Of a stretch of 64,000 bases of DNA, positions 33,514 to 41,644 are shown one piece after another. This DNA comes from Palsa-1400 sp036501625 (lineage in GTDB: Bacteria; Verrucomicrobiota; Verrucomicrobiia; Limisphaerales; Palsa-1400): NCBI GenBank assembly GCA_036501625.1, contig DASXZY010000037.1, positions 34,331-98,330 of the forward strand. The letters are read 5' to 3'. The translations under genes were made by a program, and so were the position numbers. A model generated the notes under the pieces. That model searched no databases and was not told where the DNA came from. It was given only the letters and a program-made list of their open reading frames with translations. Positions within the stretch are counted from its first letter, which is position 1. Every line of letters begins with the position of its first letter.

Positions 33514-35669
33514 ATCGCTTTGGCTCCGCGCGGCGACAATGTGTAAAGCAGCACGCCGCTCTTCGTCTCCCGCGCAAGTTCCACCGCCGTGGAAAACCCG
33601 AAGGCCGAAGCTGAGTGAAACTCCCCGCACTTCTGCTTGTAAGTGGCGTGCGTCAGCTTGAGGGCCGCCGCCACCTCCGCGTATGGGCCGTCCAGAACGG
33701 GCCAGCCGCCCGCGCCGCTGACCATCGTCTTCACGTTTGTCAAATCAACCGATTCGGCAATCCATTGGGCTTCGCGCTCAGCGTCAAAGGGCCGGCGATA
33801 CCGGCCCATGCGCACTGCCGTCACGATGGCCAGCCTGGACTCGGCGCCCGGCCCCCGCTCCAGGCGCGCCACCACCGCTCCTTCGCCGGGCAGGGTCCGA
33901 TCGGTCCAAAATCCCCATCGCCGTCCGAGGCTCAACGGGTATTTGTTCAATTCATCCACGGCCCCCGCCAAGGCGGTGTCGGCCTGGTCCGCCGCCAGTT
34001 GAACGATGCCGGTCCACAGGGCGCTTTCGAAGGAAATCTCTCCCGCCGTCGGCGCCGCGTTCATGGCGCGCGCGCCCAGGTCCATGGCGATTTGCGAGGC
34101 AGGGACGTTATGCACAGAGCCTGCAAACCGCGACGGCATCGGCCCTTGCTCATCGTGGCTAATCATGTTTTCGATGAACAACGCCCCTTCCGCCAGGCAG
34201 CCCAAGCCGGTGGCTATCATCACCGCCACGCGGCGGGCCGGATCAGCCGTGTGGCACCGCCGCGCCGCCAGCAGCGCCATTTGTGTAATGCGGCCGGTCC
34301 TCCGGCGCTGATTGGCTGAAAGCAAAGCGTTCTCCACCAGTTCGCCGCAACTGTGCGCCATGACGTTTCCCGGCGGGACCGGCGGCTCGATGGCACACTG
34401 GGTGGCTCGGCCGGGGCCGATCACTCCCAGGCCCGTCACCGCGACCGGAGCCGGCCGCGCCGCGCGAGGGCGGGTGGTGGTTTCCGGATGCGAAAAGATC
34501 AACGCCGCGTTGTTGCCGCCAAAGCCGAAGGAATTGCTTAACACATGCCGCAGCCGCGCAGGCCGCCATTCGGTGCGCGGTTCCAATCCAATCGCGGGAT
34601 CAACTTTGGCAAAGCCGGGATTCGGCGGGATTTCCTGAAACCGCAACGCCTGCACGCACACGACGGCCTCAATGGCCCCGCTCGCGGCCAGCGCGTGCCC
34701 GAAAAATCCCTTGGTGCTCGACACCGGCGGCACGCCCGGACCAAAGACCGTTTTCAATGCCTTCGCTTCCGCCAAGTCGTTGTCGCGCGTGCCGGTGCCG
34801 TGCGCGTTGATGTAATCAATGGCGCCCGGTTCCAAACCCGCGCGGCCGAGGGCGGCCCGCATGGCGTCCGCCGCGCCGGCTCCTTCCGGATGCGGGGCCG
34901 TGGCGTGGTAGGCGTCGCAGCTTGCGCCCCATCCGCCCAGGCGCGCCAGAATCGCGGCCCCGCGGCGGCGCGCGAATTCCTCGGATTCCAGCACCAGCAC
35001 TCCCGCTCCCTCGCCCAAAGTCATGCCTGCCCGGCTCGCGTCAAATGGCCGGCAGCCCGCCCCGTCCACCAGCAGCAACGAATGAAATCCGCCCCACGTC
35101 ATGCGCGAAAGCGAATCCGCCCCGCCCGCCAGCATCACATCGGCCTGGCCCGATTGGATCATTTCCGCCGCTAAAGCGATGGCGAGCGCGCCCGACGAAC
35201 AGGCCGTCGCCATGGCGGAACTTGGCCCCAGCAATCCGAATTCGTCCGCGATTAAATCAGCCGCGGAAACGCATTCGTGAAAACGCGCGGGGCGGGCGCG
35301 CATTTTGCCCCGTTTGAGCAGCGTCTCCAGAAAACGTTCGCTGTCAAAAGAACCGCCCACCGAGCATCCAAGCATCACGCCGGCCCGCTCGGAGCACGCG
35401 CGAACATCAAGGCCGGCGGCGGCAACGGCTTCGCGCGCGGCCAGCCAGCCCAGTTGATCGCTCCGCGAGCCGCGCGCGGGAGCGCCCAAGGCCTTGAGAT
35501 CAAGCGGCGCCTGGCCCGCCAGCGCCTGCCCGTAGCGTGGCGAGGGAAAAAGTGTCAGGGGTTTTAATCCGCCGTTCCCGGCGCGGATGCTCTTCCAGAC
35601 CGCCTCAACTCCAAGACCGGGCGCCGCGACCAGGCCCAGTCCGGTGATGACTGGAGAAGACGCGGCCAC
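33495..35669 (-). CDS. Ketosynthase fused to a chain-length-factor-like domain
   Basis: A 724-aa protein. Residues 1 to about 395 are a complete FabF-type ketosynthase with C157 (ATACSSG), H290 (NAHGTGT) and H325 (FGHALAAS). A short Arg/Pro linker leads to a second thiolase-fold region (about 408-724) that lacks a catalytic Cys and resembles the Ketoacyl-synt_2/chain-length-factor family (GSVHNVPASQIAMDLG segment). In E. coli, ApeO and ApeC are the separate KS and CLF of the aryl-polyene machinery; here they appear in one chain. The GTG at 35669 overlaps the ACP stop (TAGTG). It probably performs iterative decarboxylative extension. Confidence 0.9.
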   Translation of the reverse strand: MAASSPVITGLGLVAAPGLGVEAVWKSIRAGNGGLKPLTLFPSPRYGQALAGQAPLDLKALGAPARGSRSDQLGWLAAREAVAAAGLDVRACSERAGVMLGCSVGGSFDSERFLETLLKRGKMRARPARFHECVSAADLIADEFGLLGPSSAMATACSSGALAIALAAEMIQSGQADVMLAGGADSLSRMTWGGFHSLLLVDGAGCRPFDASRAGMTLGEGAGVLVLESEEFARRRGAAILARLGGWGASCDAYHATAPHPEGAGAADAMRAALGRAGLEPGAIDYINAHGTGTRDNDLAEAKALKTVFGPGVPPVSSTKGFFGHALAASGAIEAVVCVQALRFQEIPPNPGFAKVDPAIGLEPRTEWRPARLRHVLSNSFGFGGNNAALIFSHPETTTRPRAARPAPVAVTGLGVIGPGRATQCAIEPPVPPGNVMAHSCGELVENALLSANQRRRTGRITQMALLAARRCHTADPARRVAVMIATGLGCLAEGALFIENMISHDEQGPMPSRFAGSVHNVPASQIAMDLGARAMNAAPTAGEISFESALWTGIVQLAADQADTALAGAVDELNKYPLSLGRRWGFWTDRTLPGEGAVVARLERGPGAESRLAIVTAVRMGRYRRPFDAEREAQWIAESVDLTNVKTMVSGAGGWPVLDGPYAEVAAALKLTHATYKQKCGEFHSASAFGFSTAVELARETKSGVLLYTLSPRGAKAICCVVP

Positions 35670-35929
35670 TATTTGGGAGAGCGCCGGGCCTGGATGAAAT
35701 CGGCCAGTGTTCGGACGGATTTGAAGGCGGGGCGGCCTTCTTCAATATCCTTGATGACGATGCCGTACTTTTGCTCCAGCATGACCACGAGTTCCAGCGC
35801 GTCGATGGAATCAAGGCCCAGGCCTCCTCCAAAGAGCGGCGAGTCATCGGCAATTTGCGCGGGGGTGATGTTTTCCAGGCGCAAAGATTCAATGATGCTG
35901 GCCTTCAATTCATTTAATAAATTATCCAT
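35669..35929 (-). CDS. Acyl carrier protein
   Basis: An 86-aa carrier with the phosphopantetheine Ser at S41 in GLGLDSIDALELV (DSI variant of DSL). I prefer the ATG at 35929 because a CAGG sequence lies 8 nt upstream; an ATG at 35944 directly follows the previous stop. The Ser is followed by an acidic helix II typical of type II ACPs. It sits between CLF-like and KS-CLF genes with overlapping or near-touching ends, so it is the probable partner of these ketosynthases. Confidence 0.92.
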   Translation of the reverse strand: MDNLLNELKASIIESLRLENITPAQIADDSPLFGGGLGLDSIDALELVVMLEQKYGIVIKDIEEGRPAFKSVRTLADFIQARRSPK

Positions 35930-35944
35930 GACAATAACCTGCAT

Positions 35945-36523
35945 TTAACTCGCGGCCGTGTGGGCGGAGAATGCCGCGCACAGCCGCTCCATGTCACGCT
36001 CATTTTCCTCCAGCGCGCGCCATCCGCCGCGCCGCAAGAAAAGCGCGAATGCCGCGGCATCCGGCGGCGAGCCAATCATTTCTCCCAGCGCGGGGGTAAT
36101 CACGCGGCATTCGACGCATAGGCACGCTTCCACTTCGCCGCGCCGCAGCCAATCCGCCGCTTCCGTTAGAACAGAGCCAGGCCCAACGAGGCACAAGCTG
36201 GGTCCGGTCAGCCGGTGGCGAATCGCCAGTTCACCAATGGCCGCGCTCGGCAATGTGTAAACGAATAAGGCAGGGCTTGGCCCCCCTGCGGCGCCGCGCC
36301 CGCGCCAGTACTCGCAATCGGCCGCCAGGGAGCCATCTCGCGAGGCAAGGCAAATGCCCACGCGTTCGCGCGGCAGTTCGTCAAAATCAATGCCAAGCGA
36401 TTCCACGGCCATGAGCGCCAGTTGGCTGGCCAGGTCCAGCCGCCCAAAGCGGGCGCCGAATTGCGCCGCGCGCGCATCGCCCGGCGACGCCTGGCTGGCG
36501 GCTGTGATATAAATTTTATCCAT
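35945..36523 (-). CDS. Chain-length-factor-like protein (Ketoacyl-synt_2 type)
   Basis: A 192-aa, single thiolase-like half. It retains fold signatures (DLASQLALMAVESLG, TLPSAAIGELAIRHRLTGPS) but at the active-site position reads LVGPGSV, so the Cys is replaced and it cannot condense by itself. This matches the short ketosynthase-like chain-length factors found beside KS genes in aryl-polyene clusters. It overlaps the catalytic KS gene (36516-37682) by 8 bp, suggesting a KS:CLF heterodimer distinct from the fused pair downstream. Confidence 0.78.
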   Translation of the reverse strand: MDKIYITAASQASPGDARAAQFGARFGRLDLASQLALMAVESLGIDFDELPRERVGICLASRDGSLAADCEYWRGRGAAGGPSPALFVYTLPSAAIGELAIRHRLTGPSLCLVGPGSVLTEAADWLRRGEVEACLCVECRVITPALGEMIGSPPDAAAFALFLRRGGWRALEENERDMERLCAAFSAHTAAS

Positions 36524-37682
36524 GATGCAATATCAACGCGCCATTGACGCCGCCGAAACCGCTGTTGAGTTTCAGCGCCCAATCCAGGCGCGCGCACGGA
36601 CTCGGCGCTTTCATCACGCCGGCCGGCGCGTCCTCAGCCGTTTCATTCAACCGCGCGGTTCCAGGCAATAATCGCTCTTGCATGGCCAGGACGCAAAGTA
36701 TGGTTTCTACTACCCCCGCCGCGCCGAGCGTGTGGCCCAGCATTCCCTTGGCTCCGCTGATGGGCGGGGAGTTTTTGCCAAACACACCGCGCAGGGCCGC
36801 TGCTTCCATCGCGTCATTGTAGGGCGTGCCGGTTCCGTGCGCGTTGATGTAATCAATTTGCCCCGGCTCCACTCCGGCTGAGTCCAGCGCGCCGCGAATC
36901 GCCTGCGCCAAACCTGAGCCATCTCGCGCCGGCCCGGTCATGTGATTGGCATCGTTGCTCGAACCCCAGCCGGCCACGGCAATGGCCGGCGCCGCCACGC
37001 GTTCCGCGCGCGCCAAAACGACGGCAGCCCCAGCTTCGCCCGGGCTTAATCCCCGGCGCTCCTTGTCAAAGGGCCGGCAACCGGCCGGGTCCAGGGCCTT
37101 CAATGCGCTGAATCCTGCCATGACAAATGCCGACAAATGATCCACGCCAGCCACCATGACCGCGTCCGCCGCGCCGCGTTGGATCAACCTCGCTCCTTGC
37201 GCGATGGCCACCAGTCCCGACACGCACGCGACCGATACGCATTGCACCGGGCCGCCCGCGCCATGCGCCGCCGCCAGATCGGCCGCCAGCGCGTCTCCCC
37301 GCAAATGCCGCCTTGCCGCTTCTGAACAAGGCCGGTGATCCGCGAGGCGCTCCATCGCTTCGATATTGGCTTTGGTGGTGGAGAGCACGAACCCCACGCG
37401 CTCGGCGGGAATCGCGGCCAGGGTCTCCCGCGCTTGTTCGCGCGCCTCGCGCACCGCGAAGCCGGCCAATTGCCAGGCCGGGTCGTCCGTGCCGGATTCC
37501 TCCTCGCGGGCGGCGCCGACGACGCACGACTGGAAGGCCGGTTTGTCAAATCGAGCCGCCGCGCGCAATCCGCTGGCATTGGCGCGCAATGCCGACCTCA
37601 GCGCGTCCACGCCGCGCCCGACTGCCGTGGTCGCGCCGCAGCCGGCGATGGCAACGGAGCATTGGAAAAGAGACTCAGGCAT
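36516..37682 (-). CDS. Beta-ketoacyl-ACP synthase (FabF-like)
   Basis: A 388-aa ketosynthase with the full Cys-His-His set: C153 in SVACVSG, H282 in NAHGTGT, H317 in GMLGHTLG. The GFGGVNGAL segment closes the active site. Its sequence differs clearly from the KS in the 33495-35669 fusion, so it is not a recent duplicate. It overlaps the dehydratase gene upstream and the CLF-like gene downstream by 8 bp each. Decarboxylative condensation on the ACP is expected; whether it initiates or elongates the chain is unknown. Confidence 0.93.
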   Translation of the reverse strand: MPESLFQCSVAIAGCGATTAVGRGVDALRSALRANASGLRAAARFDKPAFQSCVVGAAREEESGTDDPAWQLAGFAVREAREQARETLAAIPAERVGFVLSTTKANIEAMERLADHRPCSEAARRHLRGDALAADLAAAHGAGGPVQCVSVACVSGLVAIAQGARLIQRGAADAVMVAGVDHLSAFVMAGFSALKALDPAGCRPFDKERRGLSPGEAGAAVVLARAERVAAPAIAVAGWGSSNDANHMTGPARDGSGLAQAIRGALDSAGVEPGQIDYINAHGTGTPYNDAMEAAALRGVFGKNSPPISGAKGMLGHTLGAAGVVETILCVLAMQERLLPGTARLNETAEDAPAGVMKAPSPCARLDWALKLNSGFGGVNGALILHHG

Positions 37683-38073
37683 AAAGCGTCAATTGCCCGC
37701 AAGCGATTTTCTGGCCCGCGCAGGAAACGATGGCGGAAATCAGCATCATGGGGCCGAACCGTCTGACTTCGTAAACTTCAATCAACAATTTTTTCCCCAG
37801 CGGGGGAGGAGATTGAATTTGGAAACTGTTGACCGCGGCCAGCATTCCATGCGCGGCCGCGCCCGATTGCCCGCCGGCGTGCTTTGCGCGATGCCCCAGC
37901 GCCGCGGCCGCGGATTGCGCGGCGCATTCCACCAGCGCGAATTCCAGCGCGCCCTCAGCGAAATGCCCGGCCTCGAAATGCGCGGTGGCGGAAGCCGTCT
38001 TGTCGTCGCACGAGGCCAATTCCTCGATAAAACACATCGGGGCGCGATGGGGGATGAGCGATTCTACGGACAT
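37675..38073 (-). CDS. Hot-dog 3-hydroxyacyl-ACP dehydratase
   Basis: A 132-aa single hot-dog domain, similar in size to ApeI/ApeP and FabZ. The opening LIPHRAPMCFIEEL is the common N-terminus, and GHFAEGALEFALVECAAQSAA supplies a candidate catalytic His and the central helix Glu. It overlaps the LpxL-like gene by 10 bp and the KS gene by 8 bp. Repeated dehydration without enoyl reduction would build a conjugated polyene; no enoyl reductase is in the cluster, which fits that outcome. Confidence 0.85.
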   Translation of the reverse strand: MSVESLIPHRAPMCFIEELASCDDKTASATAHFEAGHFAEGALEFALVECAAQSAAAALGHRAKHAGGQSGAAAHGMLAAVNSFQIQSPPPLGKKLLIEVYEVRRFGPMMLISAIVSCAGQKIACGQLTLYA

Positions 38074-39005
38074 CGCCAGAAAGGGTAGAAATTATACCAT
38101 TGCAACGGGTCGCGTTTGAGGATGGTTTCGAGGTCGCGGCTGAAGCGCGCGGCGCAGTCCCGCAGGCAGGCGTCGCGCTGATGGCGCGGGGGCATTTGCG
38201 GGCGCTGCGGCGGAAAGGCAAAAAAACGGTAATGCCCGCGCCGCTCGCACAGGCTGAACACATGCACCAGCGGTGCGCCCGCCATGGCCGCCATCACGTA
38301 GGCGCCAATCGGAAACGAGGCCGTGCCTCCCAGAAAAGAAACTGGCGCCGAAGGGCCTCCGTAATCGCGGTCCCCCAGCATCGCGACCACTTCCCCGCGG
38401 CGCAGAGCGGCCGCCAGCGGAATCACGTCCGTGGGCGAACCCGTCAACGGCAGCAGGCGGAACTGGGCATTGGACGCTTGATCAAGCAGCGAACGGACTT
38501 CGGCGGACTCACGGTCAAATCCCGTGACGTTGATCGGCACTTCCAGGCGCGACAGCAAGGCCCCTGCTGCCTCCCAATTGCCGATATGCGCCGTCAGAAG
38601 CAGCAGGCCCCGTCCTTCTGCCACGGCGTCGCGCAAATGATTCTCGCCGTCAAACGAAAAGGAAAAATGCTTTCGGTCGCCCGCAAGGATGGCCGTGCGG
38701 TCAATCAGCGCGCGGCCGAAGGAGAGAAAGTGTTTGAAAACGAGCCACCGGCGTTTCCACCAGGGCAGCGGGCCGAAAACGCGGCGGTGAAAATCCATCG
38801 TTGCCGGCACGTCAGGCGACACGAAGGAAAAGTAAACCGCCGGCGGGACCGCCAGGCCATAGGTCACCCGCAATCCGAGCACGCGCAACGCGGTGATAAA
38901 AAACCAAATGCCCGAGCGCCCGCCCCGCAATTTGCCGGTGCCGGACCAATGAGGCGATGAGGAAACAGACGCGGCCATGTCAAATGCAAACTCCGCCCCG
39001 GCCAT
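38064..39005 (-). CDS. LpxL/HtrB-family lipid A-type acyltransferase
   Basis: A 313-aa inner-membrane acyltransferase. The catalytic HX4E is HIGNWE (H140 to E145), followed by AMLGDRDYGG and an FPIGAY segment typical of the family. It is the first gene of the leftward arm, so its start (ATG 39005; a second ATG at 38978) follows the likely promoter in 39006-39348. Aryl-polyene and xanthomonadin clusters contain similar acyltransferases thought to attach the polyene to a lipid carrier. That role is assumed here by analogy. Confidence 0.88.
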   Translation of the reverse strand: MAGAEFAFDMAASVSSSPHWSGTGKLRGGRSGIWFFITALRVLGLRVTYGLAVPPAVYFSFVSPDVPATMDFHRRVFGPLPWWKRRWLVFKHFLSFGRALIDRTAILAGDRKHFSFSFDGENHLRDAVAEGRGLLLLTAHIGNWEAAGALLSRLEVPINVTGFDRESAEVRSLLDQASNAQFRLLPLTGSPTDVIPLAAALRRGEVVAMLGDRDYGGPSAPVSFLGGTASFPIGAYVMAAMAGAPLVHVFSLCERRGHYRFFAFPPQRPQMPPRHQRDACLRDCAARFSRDLETILKRDPLQWYNFYPFWRCP

Positions 39006-39348
39006 GAAGCGCCGCGCCGTTCATGGAGGCGGTCTCATCTGAACACACTCTAAAATGTTGCAATGGCTTCAACTTTCAGTCCGGTTTTCGCGGTTCGGGA
39101 TGCCGAGGCAACTTTACCTTCGGCGGCGCCGTTTCCGCAAGCATTATTGGGAACGCTTCAAGGCCGGGCGATGCGGCTTTTTTTTGATTCCAGTCCGGCA
39201 AAAAGTTGTTGCTTAACTTGGAGAAAGTTTTTTCTTCACCGATTGCGGCGGCGGCATTAACACCGTCGTGATTTTGGTTTTTTGGATTCCAGTTGACAGT
39301 CCTTGGCAATTTCACTAAACAATCGCGTCCTTCACCATAGGAAATATT
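39006..39348. other. Intergenic region between divergent cluster arm and HEAT gene
   Basis: These 343 bp should contain the promoter of the leftward cluster arm and that of the HEAT-repeat gene. A strong candidate for the latter is listed separately (39293-39321). T-rich tracts lie at about 39178-39187 and 39231-39237. For the leftward arm I found no convincing promoter, and no RNA gene or small ORF with support. Confidence 0.5.
39293..39321 (+). promoter_or_regulatory. Sigma70-like promoter of the HEAT-repeat gene
   Basis: TTGACA at 39293-39298 and TAAACA at 39316-39321 are separated by exactly 17 bp. An AGGA Shine-Dalgarno follows, 6 nt before the ATG at 39349. Perfect -35, weaker -10; read by eye. 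Confidence 0.6.
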
Positions 39349-39915
39349 ATGACTTCATTATACAAGAGAACTGCCACCCACGTGTGTTCGCTGGTGTTTT
39401 TGGCTGCGGCGTCCGCTGTTTGGGCCGTCCCTGCTGAAGACCAATTAATCAGCCAGCTCGGCTCGGGAGATTCGAGCAAGGTCGTCGCCGCCTTCCAGTC
39501 GCTGGAGAAAAACTATCCCTTGAGCACCAACGTCGTGCCGTTCATCAAGAAAATGGTGGGCGATTCAAGAGAGGCGGTCAAAAGAAAGGCCGCCCGCGAA
39601 GCCGGCATTTACCACGTTGACCTGAGCGCGGACGAGTTGAAACAAGTTTGCAGTCTTTTGACCGATAGCAATTGGCGGGCTGTCGAAGATGGTTTAAAGG
39701 CTTTGCGCGACCTGAAGAAGCCGGACGCCGCCGCAAGCGTTGTGCCCTGTCTAAAGAATCCGAACGATCACGTTATGCGCGATGCGTGCAGAACTCTTGC
39801 CGTCATCGGCGATAAAAGCGTCGTCCCTTCGATCCAGCCCTTGTTGAGCAATCCAAACCCAGCCGTCCACAAAGACGCTCAAGACGCCATCGACGCCTTG
39901 AACGCCAAACCCTGA
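39349..39915 (+). CDS. Secreted HEAT-repeat protein
   Basis: A 188-aa protein with a signal peptide (VCSLVFLAAASAVWA, cleavage near residue 27). The mature part consists of HEAT-like helical repeats: LISQLGSGDSSKVVAAFQSL, VPFIKKMVGDSREAVKRKAAREAG, and IQPLLSNPNPAVHKDAQDAIDAL. Such repeats make protein-binding scaffolds; there is no enzymatic domain. It has its own promoter (39293-39321) and AGGA Shine-Dalgarno. It diverges from the biosynthetic cluster, and no functional link to it is evident. Confidence 0.83.
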   Translation: MTSLYKRTATHVCSLVFLAAASAVWAVPAEDQLISQLGSGDSSKVVAAFQSLEKNYPLSTNVVPFIKKMVGDSREAVKRKAAREAGIYHVDLSADELKQVCSLLTDSNWRAVEDGLKALRDLKKPDAAASVVPCLKNPNDHVMRDACRTLAVIGDKSVVPSIQPLLSNPNPAVHKDAQDAIDALNAKP

Positions 39916-39935
39916 CGCGCGGCGCGGAGCGAAGC

Positions 39936-40811
39936 TCAAAAGCCCGGCGATATGGCGGCCACGCCGGTCTTTTGCGAAGACCGGTCCAGCGCCATCCGCA
40001 AATAATCAAGCCCGCCTCGCTCCATCGGGAAATAATCATGGGTCACTCCCGCGGACTTCGGAATAATGACGACGTTTGTCCCGATTCCATTTTCGTATCT
40101 TCTGAGGACGTTTTTGTTTCGCGATCGGGCTAGGGAATGTATGTCATTCTCCACCAGGAAAGTTCGCACGCGGGCCGGGTCGATTGCCTCGTAAAACTTG
40201 CGGTTGCCTTCGCCGTCCCAAAGTTTCCGAGCCAGGCTGCCGCAAGGATTTTCCGCCGCGCTGGGATGGGAAAACGGCGAGACCAGCCACGCGAAGGGCG
40301 GAAATTCCATCGTTCTCGCCAGCCGCGAGCCGCCGGCTGTCGGAACCAGTTGAATCAGCGAGTCGCCGTCGAACAACGCGGGGTCATTGGCCAAAATGAC
40401 GGCTTCCCTGAAAACAATGGCGGAATAAGAAAAGTCCAGCACCGTCATCGGCCCGCCTTGGGCGTCCTCTGCTTTCAGTCGCCTGATCTCGCCGTCCAAA
40501 TCCAAACCTGCCTTTTTAACTCTGTGATGGTAATTGTAGGAATACAGATACACATCGTAATTGTTCCGCCACGCCCTGGCGATGGACATCATTTCCGTTG
40601 GATCGTCGGTGGCTCCATGCAGCAGCAGAAGAATGGGCCTGCCGGCCGGCGCCGGCGAGAGGCGGATGATTTTGTCCTGCCGGGCCATGACTTGCCTCAA
40701 AGTTTCCGCGCTCCCATCGGAGCCTGGGCGCCAGTCGGATGGGGGCGCGGCGCAACCCGCCAGCGCCGCCGCCGCCAGAAGAATGCCGGCCAATTGAAAA
40801 CGTCTCCACAT
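39936..40811 (-). CDS. Lipoprotein with alpha/beta-hydrolase fold
   Basis: A 291-aa protein whose lipobox ALAGC follows a hydrophobic signal (start at 40811, MWRRFQ). PILLLLHGATDDP matches the oxyanion region of alpha/beta hydrolases. The nucleophile elbow is not the usual GxSxG: the expected place reads LDFSYSAIVF, with a Ser but no flanking glycines. GVTHDYFP could supply the His. The frame extends upstream with two more ATGs (40862, 40922), which would bury the signal. It may be an esterase or an inactive relative. It converges with the HEAT gene. Confidence 0.65.
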   Translation of the reverse strand: MWRRFQLAGILLAAAALAGCAAPPSDWRPGSDGSAETLRQVMARQDKIIRLSPAPAGRPILLLLHGATDDPTEMMSIARAWRNNYDVYLYSYNYHHRVKKAGLDLDGEIRRLKAEDAQGGPMTVLDFSYSAIVFREAVILANDPALFDGDSLIQLVPTAGGSRLARTMEFPPFAWLVSPFSHPSAAENPCGSLARKLWDGEGNRKFYEAIDPARVRTFLVENDIHSLARSRNKNVLRRYENGIGTNVVIIPKSAGVTHDYFPMERGGLDYLRMALDRSSQKTGVAAISPGF

Positions 40812-41005
40812 TTCGAGAAACTGTGCCCGTACGGAGGCGGGGTTCACAATAGGGTACTTCATCAGGGCGACGTGCGCGCCGGCGCCCAGCGTTACAAAAT
40901 GGCAAAATCGGCCTTGCCTCACTTGCGCGTCATAAAAAACATGATAGGGTAAAGTCCTGATTATCAGTGCGATTTAAATCATTTAAAAGAAATGCAAAGA
41001 AACCG

Positions 41006-41034
41006 TTGACATGGAACGGGAATATTGATTGAAT
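41006..41034 (+). promoter_or_regulatory. Promoter of the rplU-rpmA-obgE operon
   Basis: TTGACA at 41006-41011 followed after 17 bp by TTGAAT at 41029-41034, placing a start about 20 bp before the rplU ATG. Read by eye; the leader is too short for an obvious autoregulatory structure. Confidence 0.55.
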
Positions 41035-41060
41035 CACGCTCCTTTTTTGAAAGTGGTCTT

Positions 41061-41372
41061 ATGTATGCTATAATCGAAAGTGGAAGTAAGCAGTATCGTG
41101 TCAGCGCAGGCGACACGGTGCAAGTGGAGCGTTTGCCCGTCGAGGCGGGAAAGACGTTCACTTTTGAACGCGTCCTGTTGGTCAACAATGAAGGCAAAAC
41201 CACGTTCGGAGCGCCGGCCGTCGCCAAGGCGACTGTCGAAGCCGACGTGGTCGAACACATTCGCGGCGAAAAGAAAGTGACCTTCAAAATGAAGCGCCGC
41301 AAAGGTTATCACAAGAAGATCGGCCATCGGCAGGAATTGTCGGTGGTCAAGATCAAGGAAATTAAAGGTTAG
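41061..41372 (+). CDS. rplU: 50S ribosomal protein L21
   Basis: A 103-aa large-subunit protein binding 23S rRNA together with L20. The family N-terminus MYAIIESGSKQYRV fixes the start at 41061 rather than the longer frame from 41025. The C-terminal KMKRRKGYHKKIGHRQ motif is canonical. It is first in the conserved rplU-rpmA-obgE order and 2 bp from rpmA. Confidence 0.98.
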   Translation: MYAIIESGSKQYRVSAGDTVQVERLPVEAGKTFTFERVLLVNNEGKTTFGAPAVAKATVEADVVEHIRGEKKVTFKMKRRKGYHKKIGHRQELSVVKIKEIKG

Positions 41373-41374
41373 GT

Positions 41375-41641
41375 ATGGCACATAAAAAAGGTCAAGGCAG
41401 TGTGCGCAACGGACGCGACAGCGTCAGCAAACGCCTTGGTGTGAAAGAATTTGGCGGGCAATTTGTCACCGCCGGAAGCATCCTGGTTCGCCAGCGCGGT
41501 TCCAAGTTTATCGCGGGCCAAAACGTGGGCACAGGCCGTGATTGGACCCTGTTCGCGTTGATCGACGGGCGCGTCTTGTTCGACAAGCAGAGCCGCCGCA
41601 TCAACGTCAAACCGGAGCCTGCCAGGCTGGCCAGCAATTGA
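41375..41641 (+). CDS. rpmA: 50S ribosomal protein L27
   Basis: An 88-aa protein whose N-terminus reaches the peptidyl-transferase centre. It starts MAHKKGQGSVRNGRDS and continues RLGVKEFGGQ, all typical; there is no Firmicutes-type N-terminal cleavage extension. The stop is 3 bp before the obgE start. Confidence 0.98.
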   Translation: MAHKKGQGSVRNGRDSVSKRLGVKEFGGQFVTAGSILVRQRGSKFIAGQNVGTGRDWTLFALIDGRVLFDKQSRRINVKPEPARLASN

Positions 41642-41644
41642 TTT

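Noticed and set aside
20229..39005. Flexirubin/dialkylresorcinol or ladderane cluster
   Set aside because: No DarA/DarB-type resorcinol genes, no aromatic ammonia-lyase, no phytoene-desaturase-like or radical SAM gene. The gene set fits an aryl-polyene-like pathway better.
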